Below are positions 1 through 8,836 of a stretch of 48,271 nt of DNA, in pieces. Numbering within the stretch: the stretch's first letter is position 1; the number at the start of each line of letters is the position of its first letter. The stretch covers positions 1-48,271 of the forward strand of contig JANQQM010000168.1 of the NCBI GenBank assembly GCA_028289365.1, read 5' to 3'. The notes beneath the pieces are model-generated. The model had not been told where the DNA came from. It was given only the letters and a program-made list of their open reading frames with translations, and searched no databases. The position numbers and the translations under genes are program-made. Source of the stretch: Salaquimonas sp. (lineage in GTDB: Bacteria; Pseudomonadota; Alphaproteobacteria; Rhizobiales; Rhizobiaceae).

Positions 1-738
1 TATGTGTTGTGAAAACTGGGCGTCAGTAGCAGCACTTTCGAATAGGGCCTCTGCCGCGCTGGGAAGCTTGCTTCCTACTCCCAATATGCCCAGGCCGTGA
101 CCATGGACAAACTCAAAGGCCGGATAGGTGGCGCTCAGCTCCTCATATAATCGCCATACGCCGAAGTCGGACCGGCGTTCGTTGGTATCATGAAATACTA
201 CGATCGCTCGTTCGCTCAGCTTGCGATGCCAGGTTTCAAAATCCGATTTCACGGCTTCATAGGTATGCAGCCCGTCGATATGCAACAAATCGATGGATTG
301 GTCCGAGAATTGATGAACAGCCTCGGCAAATGAACTACGTATCAAGGATGAGAAGCCTGAATAATTGGCGGAATTATAGTTAACAGCGGCGTTGTAAACT
401 TCGTCACCATAGTACCCGGCGTGCTTGTCGCCTTCCCAGCTATCAATCGCAAAACACCGGGTGTCGAGTCTGGCCTTTGCAACCGCCTGGCAGAATGCGA
501 AATATGATGTACCGTAATGGGTGCCAAGTTCAACGAAAACGCCAGGATTGATTGTCTTGATAAGCCAGAACGCGAACGGAATATGGCTGGTCCAGGCCGA
601 TCTCTCAAGAAATTCGGGTTCCCAGAGTATGACTTCATCCAACACCTGTAGCGAATGCAAAGTCAAATCTGTATTCTCAATGGAAACGCCCTTGTGAGTA
701 TCATAAAGTGTTATCGCCGATTTATCCTGCTCAACCAT
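1..738 (-). CDS. Class I SAM-dependent methyltransferase (Methyltransf_24 type), 3' end outside window
   Basis: The gene reads leftward from an ATG at 738 and stays open for 246 codons to the window edge, so its C-terminus is missing. The SAM-binding motif I is VFVELGTHYGTSYF at about residues 66-79. It is followed by an acidic strand (CFAIDSWEGD), then LLHIDGLHTYEAVKSDF at about residue 150 and VVFHDTN at about 180, the usual pattern of small-molecule or sugar methyltransferases of this family. In many bacteria this domain forms the front of larger glycosyltransferase proteins, so a glycosyltransferase fusion beyond the edge is possible. It is the outermost visible gene of the polysaccharide region. 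The methyltransferase fold is clear; the substrate (probably a sugar) is inferred from context. Confidence 0.85.
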   Translation of the reverse strand, partial: MVEQDKSAITLYDTHKGVSIENTDLTLHSLQVLDEVILWEPEFLERSAWTSHIPFAFWLIKTINPGVFVELGTHYGTSYFAFCQAVAKARLDTRCFAIDSWEGDKHAGYYGDEVYNAAVNYNSANYSGFSSLIRSSFAEAVHQFSDQSIDLLHIDGLHTYEAVKSDFETWHRKLSERAIVVFHDTNERRSDFGVWRLYEELSATYPAFEFVHGHGLGILGVGSKLPSAAEALFESAATDAQFSQHI

Positions 739-1290
739 AAATTTATTCCGATATCTTCAAATTATTGAATCGTCCAAAATATGTGCCAACATTTACTTGC
801 AGCTTCGCAATCTTGCATCAAATCGGTTCATGGTTTTAAATCACCATTGTCAGATGGGGGATCAGTACCCAAACATGAAAACTCTGTCGCGAATGCTGCA
901 CAGTTCGGCTTATCAATTTGGCCAGGAAATTTCCAGTTCGAACGCGTGCCAATCTTTCGTTCTCAACCAAAATCTGAATCTGTTGCGCCGACGACAAGAA
1001 TGAATGAGTTAAGGCTATTGGTTTGTACATCACACGACACACAGCATTGCGAACGGAACATTCGGTCCATCTGTCATCACAGAAAGCGACTGTCACGTTG
1101 CAGCTTCTTCTCCGGCTTTGAATTGCAACTTTCCGGTCACGATGGAGGGTGCTACATAAAATAAATCAGCAACTCGTGATGGTTGGAACTTGGGATAGCT
1201 CGGCACCTACACGGCCCCAATTCCAATCGTTTCCACCTCCGGCCCCTTGCGAACATTCTTTGTCGCAAAAGAGACTAGAACAATTGATTT
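739..1290. other. Intergenic region, no gene recognised
   Basis: About 550 bases between the leftward methyltransferase and the leftward sulfotransferase gene. Open frames of 60-127 codons exist on both strands (for example 781-1164 on plus), but none has a convincing ribosome-binding site, recognisable motif or protein-like composition. It probably contains the promoter of the methyltransferase gene. I see no repeat or terminator hairpin of note. Confidence 0.5.
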
Positions 1291-1956
1291 TCATTTCTTT
1301 GGCTCCCAAGCTTGTTGGATCCCCGAATTGGTTTTGTGCAGGTGAAGTGCTTGTTGATAAAGTCTGATATCGTCAGCGTTAAGCTGTTGCAGTTTGGACA
1401 TTAAATCTTCATCAAGATCGATTTTCTGGTTTTTTGGCGCTGCGTTCACAAACCGTGGCCGAAGGTCAACGCCAATAATGTTCGACAGACAAGAAATATC
1501 ACTGTCATAGCGTTCCATCATGCCTAAGAAACCAATCTCTTGTAGATCAAGGCCCTTCAACAACCGGCTCTGCTTGTTCTGTTGGCTCGGTATCCTGGCG
1601 AATTCCATGACAGATTTTCTAAAGTTGCTATGCCGAACAAAATGTTTGTAGTCAGATAGGAGCCTCTCAATCGGTTCCCTTAGAAAAGTAACAAACTGGC
1701 CTGGATGAAACAGGTCTAGGTAATCCTCGGCACAGAAATGTCCTGAAAGGATAATCTGTCCTGAAACGGTATCCCGAATACTCCGAACATTTCTCTGATC
1801 ATATTTGTGCTTTCTGATGATTTCACTGGTAATTGTCGGCTTCTCGCCATAGTCCATCAGATGGCAAGCATTCGGGAATCCTTCAATCAACGCATTTCGC
1901 AGGGCAGTTCCCCCCGTCTTTGGAATATGTAAAAAAGCTATATCTCCATTGATCAT
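1291..1956 (-). CDS. Sulfotransferase family protein (PAPS-dependent)
   Basis: A protein of about 221 residues with both hallmarks of PAPS-dependent sulfotransferases. The 5'-phosphosulfate loop is FLHIPKTGGTALR close to the N-terminus, and the 3'-phosphate-binding segment is FLREPIERLLSDYKHF near residue 100. The family moves sulfate from 3'-phosphoadenylylsulfate to hydroxyls of carbohydrates. Context suggests sulfation of the local polysaccharide. I prefer the ATG at 1956. A TTG at 1971 would add five residues and overlap the stop of the upstream glycosyltransferase by four bases, which would suggest translational coupling; neither start has a strong Shine-Dalgarno sequence. The family assignment is firm and the acceptor is unknown. 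Confidence 0.8.
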   Translation of the reverse strand: MINGDIAFLHIPKTGGTALRNALIEGFPNACHLMDYGEKPTITSEIIRKHKYDQRNVRSIRDTVSGQIILSGHFCAEDYLDLFHPGQFVTFLREPIERLLSDYKHFVRHSNFRKSVMEFARIPSQQNKQSRLLKGLDLQEIGFLGMMERYDSDISCLSNIIGVDLRPRFVNAAPKNQKIDLDEDLMSKLQQLNADDIRLYQQALHLHKTNSGIQQAWEPKK

Positions 1957-1967
1957 TTTTACAAGAC

Positions 1968-2831
1968 TCAAATATTAATTGCTTGTTTTATTTTAGATAT
2001 TTCTCTGTTGGTATCCGAGACTATGTCGCTGCTTATCGGATCGAATACATCATTGCGATCGTGATTTTCAAAAAATCTGCAGTTTCTTTTATTTTCAAAA
2101 GTAGTAGCCCTGCCTCGAGCTGATTTTCTTTGCTCAAACTCCTGTTTTGATTTCACCACATAGTGATTTATCCGAAATGGTTTCCAATGTATTTGATCAC
2201 TGAGCCCCAAGCCTCGTTTCGGGTGTTCGACAAGCTTGGAACCATCAAGATGTGTATAAGTGTGACCCCTCGACAGCAGGAAGTGATGCGGATTATTGCT
2301 CGTGCTTCGATAAGCAGATGTTCGAACAATCGACTTGTAATGAAAGTTCGCACCGAAGTTGTCACGTGCGCGTTTCGAAAAGCGTTCCATTACAAGCTCA
2401 TCGGAAAATATCTCATGTGACGAGGAGCCGTAAATGGCCCAATTTACGGCGACAGCTCCAATTGACGGATTAAGATTTCGCAACAGATCCGACATCCGCT
2501 CATTGCAGTCATTTGCTAACAGAAACTCGTCTGCATCAATAAATGCAATCCAGTCCGTACGCTTACCGAAGCGTCGCATTATTTCTTGATAAGCTGGAAG
2601 TTGCGGCGGTTGATTGGGCAAATGAGGAAATGGAAAATATCTAATTATTCCTGCCGAATGGAGGGCCGCTAATAGATTTGTTGTGCCGTCGTCACTGTTA
2701 TTATCGGCGATATAAAACTCCTCGACGCCCAATGTACGGTGATATGCAATCCATTCCAAAATGTAAGGTTCTTCATTCTTGAAGATGGCACCTATGGCCA
2801 GTTTTGCCTTTCGCCAAAAATTAATCCGCAA
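1968..2831 (-). CDS. Glycosyltransferase family 2-like protein (Glyco_tranf_2_4/GT92-like)
   Basis: A 287-residue soluble protein. Its N-terminus, LAIGAIFKNEEPYILEW, is the typical start of the Glyco_tranf_2_4 fold, followed by EEFYIADNNSDDGTTNLL (nucleotide-binding strand) and WIAFIDADEFLL, which carries the metal-binding DxD motif near residue 97. No ATG exists upstream of the conserved N-terminus. The start is a TTG at 2831, preceded by a GAGG ribosome-binding site about nine bases away, and it overlaps the end of the upstream glycosyltransferase gene by 11 bases. It probably adds one sugar of the local polysaccharide. Donor and acceptor cannot be read from the sequence. Confidence 0.85.
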   Translation of the reverse strand: MRINFWRKAKLAIGAIFKNEEPYILEWIAYHRTLGVEEFYIADNNSDDGTTNLLAALHSAGIIRYFPFPHLPNQPPQLPAYQEIMRRFGKRTDWIAFIDADEFLLANDCNERMSDLLRNLNPSIGAVAVNWAIYGSSSHEIFSDELVMERFSKRARDNFGANFHYKSIVRTSAYRSTSNNPHHFLLSRGHTYTHLDGSKLVEHPKRGLGLSDQIHWKPFRINHYVVKSKQEFEQRKSARGRATTFENKRNCRFFENHDRNDVFDPISSDIVSDTNREISKIKQAINI

Positions 2832-5085
2832 TTGAAAAATCCTCGCGTTCCAAGGTAAGGTTTACCGAGTAGTATGGATCGGGAACCAACTTCCATCGGC
2901 GTTGCATATAGCTAATTTCATTTTGGAAACGGGCGATTTTTTCTGGATCATCATCCAATCCTCGGGATTTGCTCTCATGATGATACAGCTCCGCATATGG
3001 GGTCCACACATTTGAAAGGCCCAACTCGCGAACTTTTAGACAAAAGTCGACATCGTTGAAGGCTACGGTTAGATTTTCTTCATCCAGTCCGCCAACTTTC
3101 TCATAGATTTCACGCCGAACCACCATGCAGGCCCCAGTAACGGCAGATAAATTCTGTACTAATTTTAAGCGATGAAAATAGCCGTTTGCATCCTTGTCCT
3201 GATATTTGTGGGAATGGCCTGCGACACCTCCAACTCCTAAAATTACGCCGGCATGTTGTATGGTGTTATCTGGATAGTAAAGTTTGGCACCGACGCAGCC
3301 AATATCTTCCTGGCAAACCCAAGACACCATTTCTGAAAGCCAATCGTCATTGATAACTTCAATGTCGCTGTTCATCAGACAAAGAACATCACCTTCAACG
3401 TGTCGAACAGCAAAATTGTTGATTGCAGAATAGTTGAAAGGGTGATCATAAGAGATAACGCCTATTTTACCGTAAGCTTGCATCTCTTCCAGGTAACTTA
3501 TGGTTTCCTCTTTAACTGATCCATTGTCCACCACTAAAATCTCGAAATTTCGGTAGGTGGTGCGACTGAATATCGAAGAAATACAGTTGCGAAGCAGCTC
3601 CACCTTGTCACGGGTCGGTATAATAATACTAACAAGCGGTTCAGACTCCGTAAGTCGATGGCGAAGACGGTAGTAAGGTCCATCTGATGCCTGCTCCAAC
3701 ACTGCAGAAATCTTGGTGCGTTCGACATGCTCTTCCAATGCCCGCATGCCGGCCGCGTAGGCGTAGGATTTTTCGTTGATACTTAGTGCTGTGGAACCTG
3801 TTGTAGCGCGCCAATGATAAAGTACTTTTGGTATATGCCGGATACTGCGCTCATCAATGCGTTCGAATATTCGAAGGGTTAAGTCATAATCCTGGCTTCC
3901 CTCGAAACCGACGCGCCAGCCTCCCACAGATTTTATGTTTTCAGTGCGATGAACGATGAGGTGATTAAGGTAATTCTGCGATCGAAACAATTCTCGTGAA
4001 AAATCTGGTTTGAAATGGGGAGCGTAGCGAACGCCATGTTGGTTGAATTTATCTTCGTCGCTATAAATGATCTGCGATTCCGGATACCTGGCAATTTCCA
4101 ATACCACTTCTGCAAGCGCGTTTGCACTTAACGCATCATCTTGGTCGAGCATCGCCACCCAGTCCCCGTCAACCAGAGACAGTGCCGAATTTGAAGCTCT
4201 TGAAATATGTCCATTATTTGCGCGTGTTACCAATTTTATGCGCGGATATTTGTTGCGATACTCTTGCAGGATTTCGTGTGTCTCAGTGACCGTTGATGCA
4301 TCATCAGCTATACACAATTCCCAGTTTTCATAAATCTGCTCAGTTACGCTTTCAATCGCTTTCCTTAGGTGTTCGCCAGAAGGCTCATACACCGGCATCA
4401 AGACGGATATCAAAGGTCGGTTCTGCAATCTCTGCAGCCGTTCCTTCAGATCTGAAACACCATCCTCGTTCATGATATCATGTCGAACAATCCATTGCTC
4501 ATAGGTGTTCATGATTGAAAATCGATTGTAATCTGTTTCGCGCAACTGAGAGGCAAGTGCGCCCGGCCCCTTTCGTAGTATAGTTGCCGCAATTCGGCTA
4601 ACCACTTCCGCGGGCTTATTTTTCTTAAGGTCAAGCCTTACCTGGTGAAACAACTGACGAACATAATATTCTAGGCCGTTAAGTCGTCGAAGTTTGATCG
4701 TCGCCGTGCTCGTCGAGTTGCCAAGTCCAAAAAACACGACGACCAAACCTGATATCGCTCCATCCAAAGCAAACCGTCCGGCATATACGTCCTTCTCGGC
4801 TAAATAAGTTAGTCTTTGTCTGACACCTTCGATTTCGTCATTTGATGTCAGGTATATCGCCTGGAGTCTAACCGACTTAAGTCCACTGTTTCCACCGATT
4901 GCATGGATCTGAATATCGTAGTGCCCTTTAATTAAATCGCAGGGCAGATACATGGTACATCGATTGTCATTTGCTTTTGATTTTTGTGATTGGACAAGGC
5001 CGCTCAGGGAAGCATTGTGAATACCGTCGAGTTTGAAGGGAAACGACAAAAATAAACTGATTTTCTTGAAAATTGCCGAGATCAT
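2821..5085 (-). CDS. Bifunctional glycosyltransferase with two GT2 domains
   Basis: A 754-residue protein with two GT-A family 2 modules in tandem. The first starts at PLISVLMPVYEP (about residue 222) and has the DQDDA metal site near 314. The second starts at EPLVSIIIPTRD (about 482) and has LMNSDIEV near 571, then a WxxExCxR-like end region with FNDVDFCLKVRELG. The first 200 residues form a separate N-terminal domain that I do not recognise. Tandem GT2 proteins usually build a repeating disaccharide or add two sugars in succession. The ATG at 5085 has an AGGA site seven bases upstream. It is the first gene of the leftward unit with the GT2-like and sulfotransferase genes. The role in polysaccharide assembly is inferred. 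Confidence 0.9.
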   Translation of the reverse strand: MISAIFKKISLFLSFPFKLDGIHNASLSGLVQSQKSKANDNRCTMYLPCDLIKGHYDIQIHAIGGNSGLKSVRLQAIYLTSNDEIEGVRQRLTYLAEKDVYAGRFALDGAISGLVVVFFGLGNSTSTATIKLRRLNGLEYYVRQLFHQVRLDLKKNKPAEVVSRIAATILRKGPGALASQLRETDYNRFSIMNTYEQWIVRHDIMNEDGVSDLKERLQRLQNRPLISVLMPVYEPSGEHLRKAIESVTEQIYENWELCIADDASTVTETHEILQEYRNKYPRIKLVTRANNGHISRASNSALSLVDGDWVAMLDQDDALSANALAEVVLEIARYPESQIIYSDEDKFNQHGVRYAPHFKPDFSRELFRSQNYLNHLIVHRTENIKSVGGWRVGFEGSQDYDLTLRIFERIDERSIRHIPKVLYHWRATTGSTALSINEKSYAYAAGMRALEEHVERTKISAVLEQASDGPYYRLRHRLTESEPLVSIIIPTRDKVELLRNCISSIFSRTTYRNFEILVVDNGSVKEETISYLEEMQAYGKIGVISYDHPFNYSAINNFAVRHVEGDVLCLMNSDIEVINDDWLSEMVSWVCQEDIGCVGAKLYYPDNTIQHAGVILGVGGVAGHSHKYQDKDANGYFHRLKLVQNLSAVTGACMVVRREIYEKVGGLDEENLTVAFNDVDFCLKVRELGLSNVWTPYAELYHHESKSRGLDDDPEKIARFQNEISYMQRRWKLVPDPYYSVNLTLEREDFSIAD

Positions 5086-5417
5086 GAGAGATCCTGGGTA
5101 TTTAATACATCCCCGGTTAAAGTGTAAAATTTGTAGCTTGTAACTATGTGCATTCGTGCATTCGGATTGTTTGAGATCTGGCTTTTATACAAATCTCATA
5201 AATCCTTTCAATCTGATTGTAATTGGCTGGCAATCGAGCTTATGTTGTCCAGCAAACAGGGCTTGCCAGACAGATGAAAGGCGATGTCGCTCGACTACAA
5301 GATCAGCTTTAGTTTAATCAGCTCCGATTGTATACTTGTCCATGTTCGGCGTAATTTGGTTTGTTGGTGTACACGATTGCTTGCGGCTGGCGCAATGTGA
5401 TCGTTTAATGGATCGGT
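5086..5417. other. AT-rich intergenic region
   Basis: About 330 bases separate the 328-residue methyltransferase gene from the tandem glycosyltransferase, both leftward. It is AT-rich and probably carries the promoter for the 2821-5085 unit. I could not pick one promoter with confidence. No gene, repeat or strong hairpin is visible. Confidence 0.4.
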
Positions 5418-6404
5418 CTAAATCTTTTCCTTTGGGTAAGTTTTTTCGCCTAACTCCGTCACGTCTGCGGACCAAACAAAATTTTCAAGGTCGACATTTT
5501 TTACTTTCCGTACAATGATAAACGACGCTAAAAATCCAATCTGGAATGGTGAGATGTGATGCAGCCAATCTCCCTCAGTTTGCTCTTTATAGTAGACCGA
5601 CGTATTTATGTAGTAGGATGTTTTTAATACTTCAAATCCAAGAGCAGGACAAAAGAGAGACTTTAATCCCTCCACTGTATATCTAAAGAAATCCCAAGGT
5701 AGACAGTGGAGCCCCACCATATATGGCACTTTGTGGCAGCTAATTCCAGCAACTGGAAGCATTGCGCTAATTTCTCTTGCGACAAGCCATGGCATGGCAA
5801 TGTGCTCTAGAACAGATTCAGAGAGTATTGCTCCGAACTTCTTGCCTCTTGGGAAATAGGAACTCAATTTATGCGCGTCTCCAACAACATCGACATTCGA
5901 TCCATCGTGGAAATCAAATCCCACATAACCATGATTTACTAAATTTCTTGATCCTGGTGAATTTTCAGCCCGAGATCCGATCTCCAATAGTTCGTGCCCT
6001 TCGGCATTCACCATTTTAATGAATTCAGGTACAATGTTTTCATTCTTGCTAATAGTGATCGGCCCGTGTAGTCGCGGTTCTCTTCCGATTGAACGAACAT
6101 TTATTTTACGTCCGTTGCCAGCGTCAAACCTTATTTGATGGACGGTTTGTCTTGGAATATAAGTATTAAAGCCTTGCACAAATTTTCCTGGATGCCTTAT
6201 TTCAATGTCGGGTCGGCTGAACTTTTGCCTACATACAGCCTCTGTACCGTTTACAGAGATTATCAATTCTTGAATTGGTTCATTTCCGACCGCATATCCA
6301 CCTACAGACAGGCCGTAATCAGTTGACCATTGGGATTCGATGCAGACGGTCAGACTATCATTACTTTCTTCTGGGAATACCTGATCTTTTGCAAACTCGT
6401 ACAT
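5418..6404 (-). CDS. Class I SAM-dependent methyltransferase with extra N-terminal domain
   Basis: A 328-residue protein. The C-terminal two thirds is a Methyltransf_11-like domain: motif I LLEIGSRAENSPGS near residue 138, YVGFDFHDG as the acidic strand, DAHKLSSYFP, and ILSESVLEHIAMPW near 193 as motif IV/post-motif. Residues 1-125 are a beta-rich region (for example SVGGYAVGNEPIQELIISVNG) that I do not recognise and that could bind carbohydrate. The gene stands alone, with more than 300 bases free on each side. A role in methylating a sugar or a terminal residue of the glycan is inferred from neighbours. The enzyme fold is clear; the substrate is not. Confidence 0.8.
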   Translation of the reverse strand: MYEFAKDQVFPEESNDSLTVCIESQWSTDYGLSVGGYAVGNEPIQELIISVNGTEAVCRQKFSRPDIEIRHPGKFVQGFNTYIPRQTVHQIRFDAGNGRKINVRSIGREPRLHGPITISKNENIVPEFIKMVNAEGHELLEIGSRAENSPGSRNLVNHGYVGFDFHDGSNVDVVGDAHKLSSYFPRGKKFGAILSESVLEHIAMPWLVAREISAMLPVAGISCHKVPYMVGLHCLPWDFFRYTVEGLKSLFCPALGFEVLKTSYYINTSVYYKEQTEGDWLHHISPFQIGFLASFIIVRKVKNVDLENFVWSADVTELGEKTYPKEKI

Positions 6405-6830
6405 GGGAAGTCCTGATGCTGATCGTAATTCTCATTTATAGCATAATTTTATGTCGCGCGAATTTGTAATTACAAATGCTGCGTTAAGTTTATTATTATG
6501 AATACTTATGAGTGTGAATTGTGACATAGAAGCAACTTTAGCGATATCAGCTCACGGTTATTCATACGCGTTTAGCCGTGGCGGTCATCAGACATTAACA
6601 ATTCTGCGGTTTGGTGACAGGTTCTGGCCTAAATCGGACAACGAACAACGGCAAAAAATCCAACTACTTGGAGCTTAACTTTTCCCATATACTGAAAAAA
6701 ACTAGCCAGGCCATACGCGTATTGAATGCCAAAGTTATATTGCAATTTTCCCAACTAGTGTGGTCTACTCGCACCAGATGTCTCTTTGAAAGAATCATCA
6801 TGATTCACTAATGATCCTAAAGATGGAGAT
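6405..6830. other. AT-rich intergenic region, no gene recognised
   Basis: About 425 bases between two leftward methyltransferase genes. A plus-strand frame at 6611-6811 has no ribosome-binding site or recognisable motif and looks fortuitous. The right part may hold termination signals for the TylF-like gene and the left part a promoter for the gene ending at 5418, but neither is distinct enough to place. Confidence 0.4.
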
Positions 6831-7583
6831 TTAATCTCGGCCTTTGCGCCAATAAACGCCCGTCCAATCGATCAAGTGCATTTCATCTTTGATAGCGTAA
6901 GCAGTTCTGAAATCTTCTACCGCCTTACGGCAGCTATGAATGGCACCATAGTCATCAATTATTAGAAAACCACCTTCAGATAATTTTGAGTAAAGAGATT
7001 CTAGAGCAACTATAGTTGACGAGTACATATCCCCATCTAGTCTTACAACAGATAAAGTACTTACATTTGCATTTGGTAAGGTTTCTTCGAAATAGCCCTC
7101 GATAAATTCTACACTTGAGTCAAGTAGGCCATAACAATCGAAATTTGCTTCTACTTCAGCACGGCTAACAGCGAGTGTCTCGTAAGTGTAAAGTTTATCA
7201 TCTAAATCGACAGGATATTTCTCGGGGTCAGGTCTGGGCAACCCGGCGAATGAATCTGCGACATAGACTTTTTTGGTGGAGCCAAGTGCATTGAGTACAC
7301 CTCGAGCGAAGATACATGCACCGCCTCGCCATACACCAGTTTCAATAAAATCGCCTTCAATGCCTTCCCTGACAACAGTTTCTAATGCAAAACGAATATT
7401 CAAAAGGCGCTTTGCGCCTATCATAGTATGAGCATTTGCTGGCCAATCTTTTCCGTTATCGCGGTATTCGGGTACATATTTTTTCTCATGACCAGGCGAG
7501 ATTGGTGCATCCTTATAAATTCGATTCAATACTACTTCAGCGAGAAGATTAAGGTATGCATCGCGATTGTTGTCATTCGTCAT
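6831..7583 (-). CDS. TylF/MycF family sugar O-methyltransferase
   Basis: A 250-residue protein with the full TylF/MycF pattern. GDFIETGVWRGGACIFARGV is motif I, followed by VYVADSFAGLPRPD. The metal-binding stretch RLDGDMYSSTIVALE comes next, then LIIDDYGAIHSCRKAV. Family members such as macrocin O-methyltransferase are Mg-dependent and methylate a deoxysugar hydroxyl. A GTG start at 7601 would add six residues; I prefer the ATG at 7583, where the family's N-terminus normally begins. It lies just downstream of a MycE/TylE-like gene on the same strand (57 bases between), an arrangement that matches sequential methylation of one sugar. No polyketide genes are present, so a glycan sugar is the likelier target. 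Confidence 0.88.
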   Translation of the reverse strand: MTNDNNRDAYLNLLAEVVLNRIYKDAPISPGHEKKYVPEYRDNGKDWPANAHTMIGAKRLLNIRFALETVVREGIEGDFIETGVWRGGACIFARGVLNALGSTKKVYVADSFAGLPRPDPEKYPVDLDDKLYTYETLAVSRAEVEANFDCYGLLDSSVEFIEGYFEETLPNANVSTLSVVRLDGDMYSSTIVALESLYSKLSEGGFLIIDDYGAIHSCRKAVEDFRTAYAIKDEMHLIDWTGVYWRKGRD

Positions 7584-7640
7584 TCCGATTAACCTATTCA
7601 CAAATTGGCAAATAATCCCTTTGCAAATTTGTTCCTGAGC

Positions 7641-8294
7641 TTAATCCAATTCGCGTCCGATCTCAAAAGCTCTTTTTTTGAGGTGGCGACCTTTTTCAAA
7701 TACGCAGATTGAGTCATACAGATGCATAGATAGCGTCGAACTAGTAAATTCCGAGGATGGTATGGCACCGCGGGAATGATCAGCATTTAGTTGATCAATT
7801 AGATCTTTTATTGTTTCAATGAAACTACCTTCACGCTTTAGACCACCCTCATATTCTTCCCAATATGCAGTGTGTAAATCTTCGACAAGATACAGGCCGT
7901 TCCGAGCGATCTTCGGATACAAATACGAAAAACTTGTTTGAATATCGCTCATCATGTGACTGCCGTCATCAATAATTATGTCAATCGGATCGAATTCTTC
8001 GACTACTTTGGCAAGGAAATTTGTATCAGATTGATCTCCGATTCTTATAGATATCTGATCTTCTTCGTAATCTTTACATTGTGGCTGTATATCAATTCCA
8101 ACTATATCTGCGTGCGGCCCCAACCAGGATTTCCACATCTGTAGTGAGCCACCTTTTCCACAGCCAATCTCCAAGAGTGTCAGAGGTCTATTTTGATAAT
8201 GCTTGATATGGCGTTCATATATAGGAAAATAATGTTTCCATTTATGAATTATTCTTCCGTTATTATTTAAAAAAACAGAATATAGTGAATTCAT
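7641..8294 (-). CDS. MycE/TylE-like class I methyltransferase
   Basis: A 217-residue protein matching the catalytic domain of demethylmacrocin or mycinamicin VI 2''-O-methyltransferase. It has LLEIGCGKGGSLQMWKSWLG near residues 40-59, ADIVGIDIQPQ, then IIIDDGSHMMSDIQTSFSYL and GLYLVEDLHTAYWEEY. The DDGSH and EDLHTAYW residues are those that bind the catalytic metal in that family. MycE itself carries an additional N-terminal domain that is absent here, so this is a stand-alone catalytic domain. It starts at an ATG at 8294 and precedes the TylF-like gene by 57 bases, probably as one transcript. A methyl transfer to a sugar hydroxyl is the likely reaction; the acceptor is unknown. Confidence 0.85.
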   Translation of the reverse strand: MNSLYSVFLNNNGRIIHKWKHYFPIYERHIKHYQNRPLTLLEIGCGKGGSLQMWKSWLGPHADIVGIDIQPQCKDYEEDQISIRIGDQSDTNFLAKVVEEFDPIDIIIDDGSHMMSDIQTSFSYLYPKIARNGLYLVEDLHTAYWEEYEGGLKREGSFIETIKDLIDQLNADHSRGAIPSSEFTSSTLSMHLYDSICVFEKGRHLKKRAFEIGRELD

Positions 8295-8836
8295 TTGCTA
8301 TCCATATTTTAGTAAGCTGTCGCACCATGTAACTTGCTAACAAACACTTTCTATATTGAATTGTGATCGTACAGTAAATTACCTGGTTTCAAGAAATCAG
8401 TCGATTGTAGAATACCAGGAAGTTCAACGAAGCAACCATTTCATGCTACAATCACAGCTGTAGAACAGCCACATTTTGACAAGAATATTCCTAGATCGCA
8501 CGACATTGTGCTAATACAAAGTCCAAACTGAGCTTGGCATGCAACAAAGCGGTTAGTGTGTAGCTGAATGAACATATACAGGAAGGCAAATTGGCAGTCT
8601 AATTCAAAACGTCGGGCAACCACAAAGAACAGTTTACAGAGCTATGACATTTCAAATTTTTGTAAATGACATTATGTCAACTAGTTTTCCATTAATTTGG
8701 ATGTCTGCATTAGTCATAAGGTTCCAATTCGGCGTGAATTACCAAATGGTAGGAATGGGACGCAAACCAGACATTGGGTTTGCTGGCTATGTATCACCTT
8801 TTTTGAGAGTACAATTTATATAAAACGGAAATAAAT
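8295..8836. other. Divergent intergenic region
   Basis: About 540 bases between the leftward MycE/TylE-like gene and the rightward FkbM-like gene, so it should hold two divergent promoters. Several short frames exist, but none has a start signal or recognisable motif. The base composition becomes extremely AT-rich only near the right end, where the AT-rich half of the FkbM gene begins. Confidence 0.4.

Noticed and set aside
781-1164. 127-codon open frame on plus
   Set aside because: No ribosome-binding site, no recognisable motif, and it overlaps other frames of similar quality. Treated as chance.
6611-6811. 66-codon open frame between methyltransferase genes
   Set aside because: No start signal and composition like the surrounding AT-rich spacer.
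6831-8294. Macrolide or other polyketide biosynthesis cluster
   Set aside because: The TylF- and MycE/TylE-like genes suggest it, but no polyketide synthase, no tailoring oxidases and no resistance gene occur; the neighbours are polysaccharide genes.
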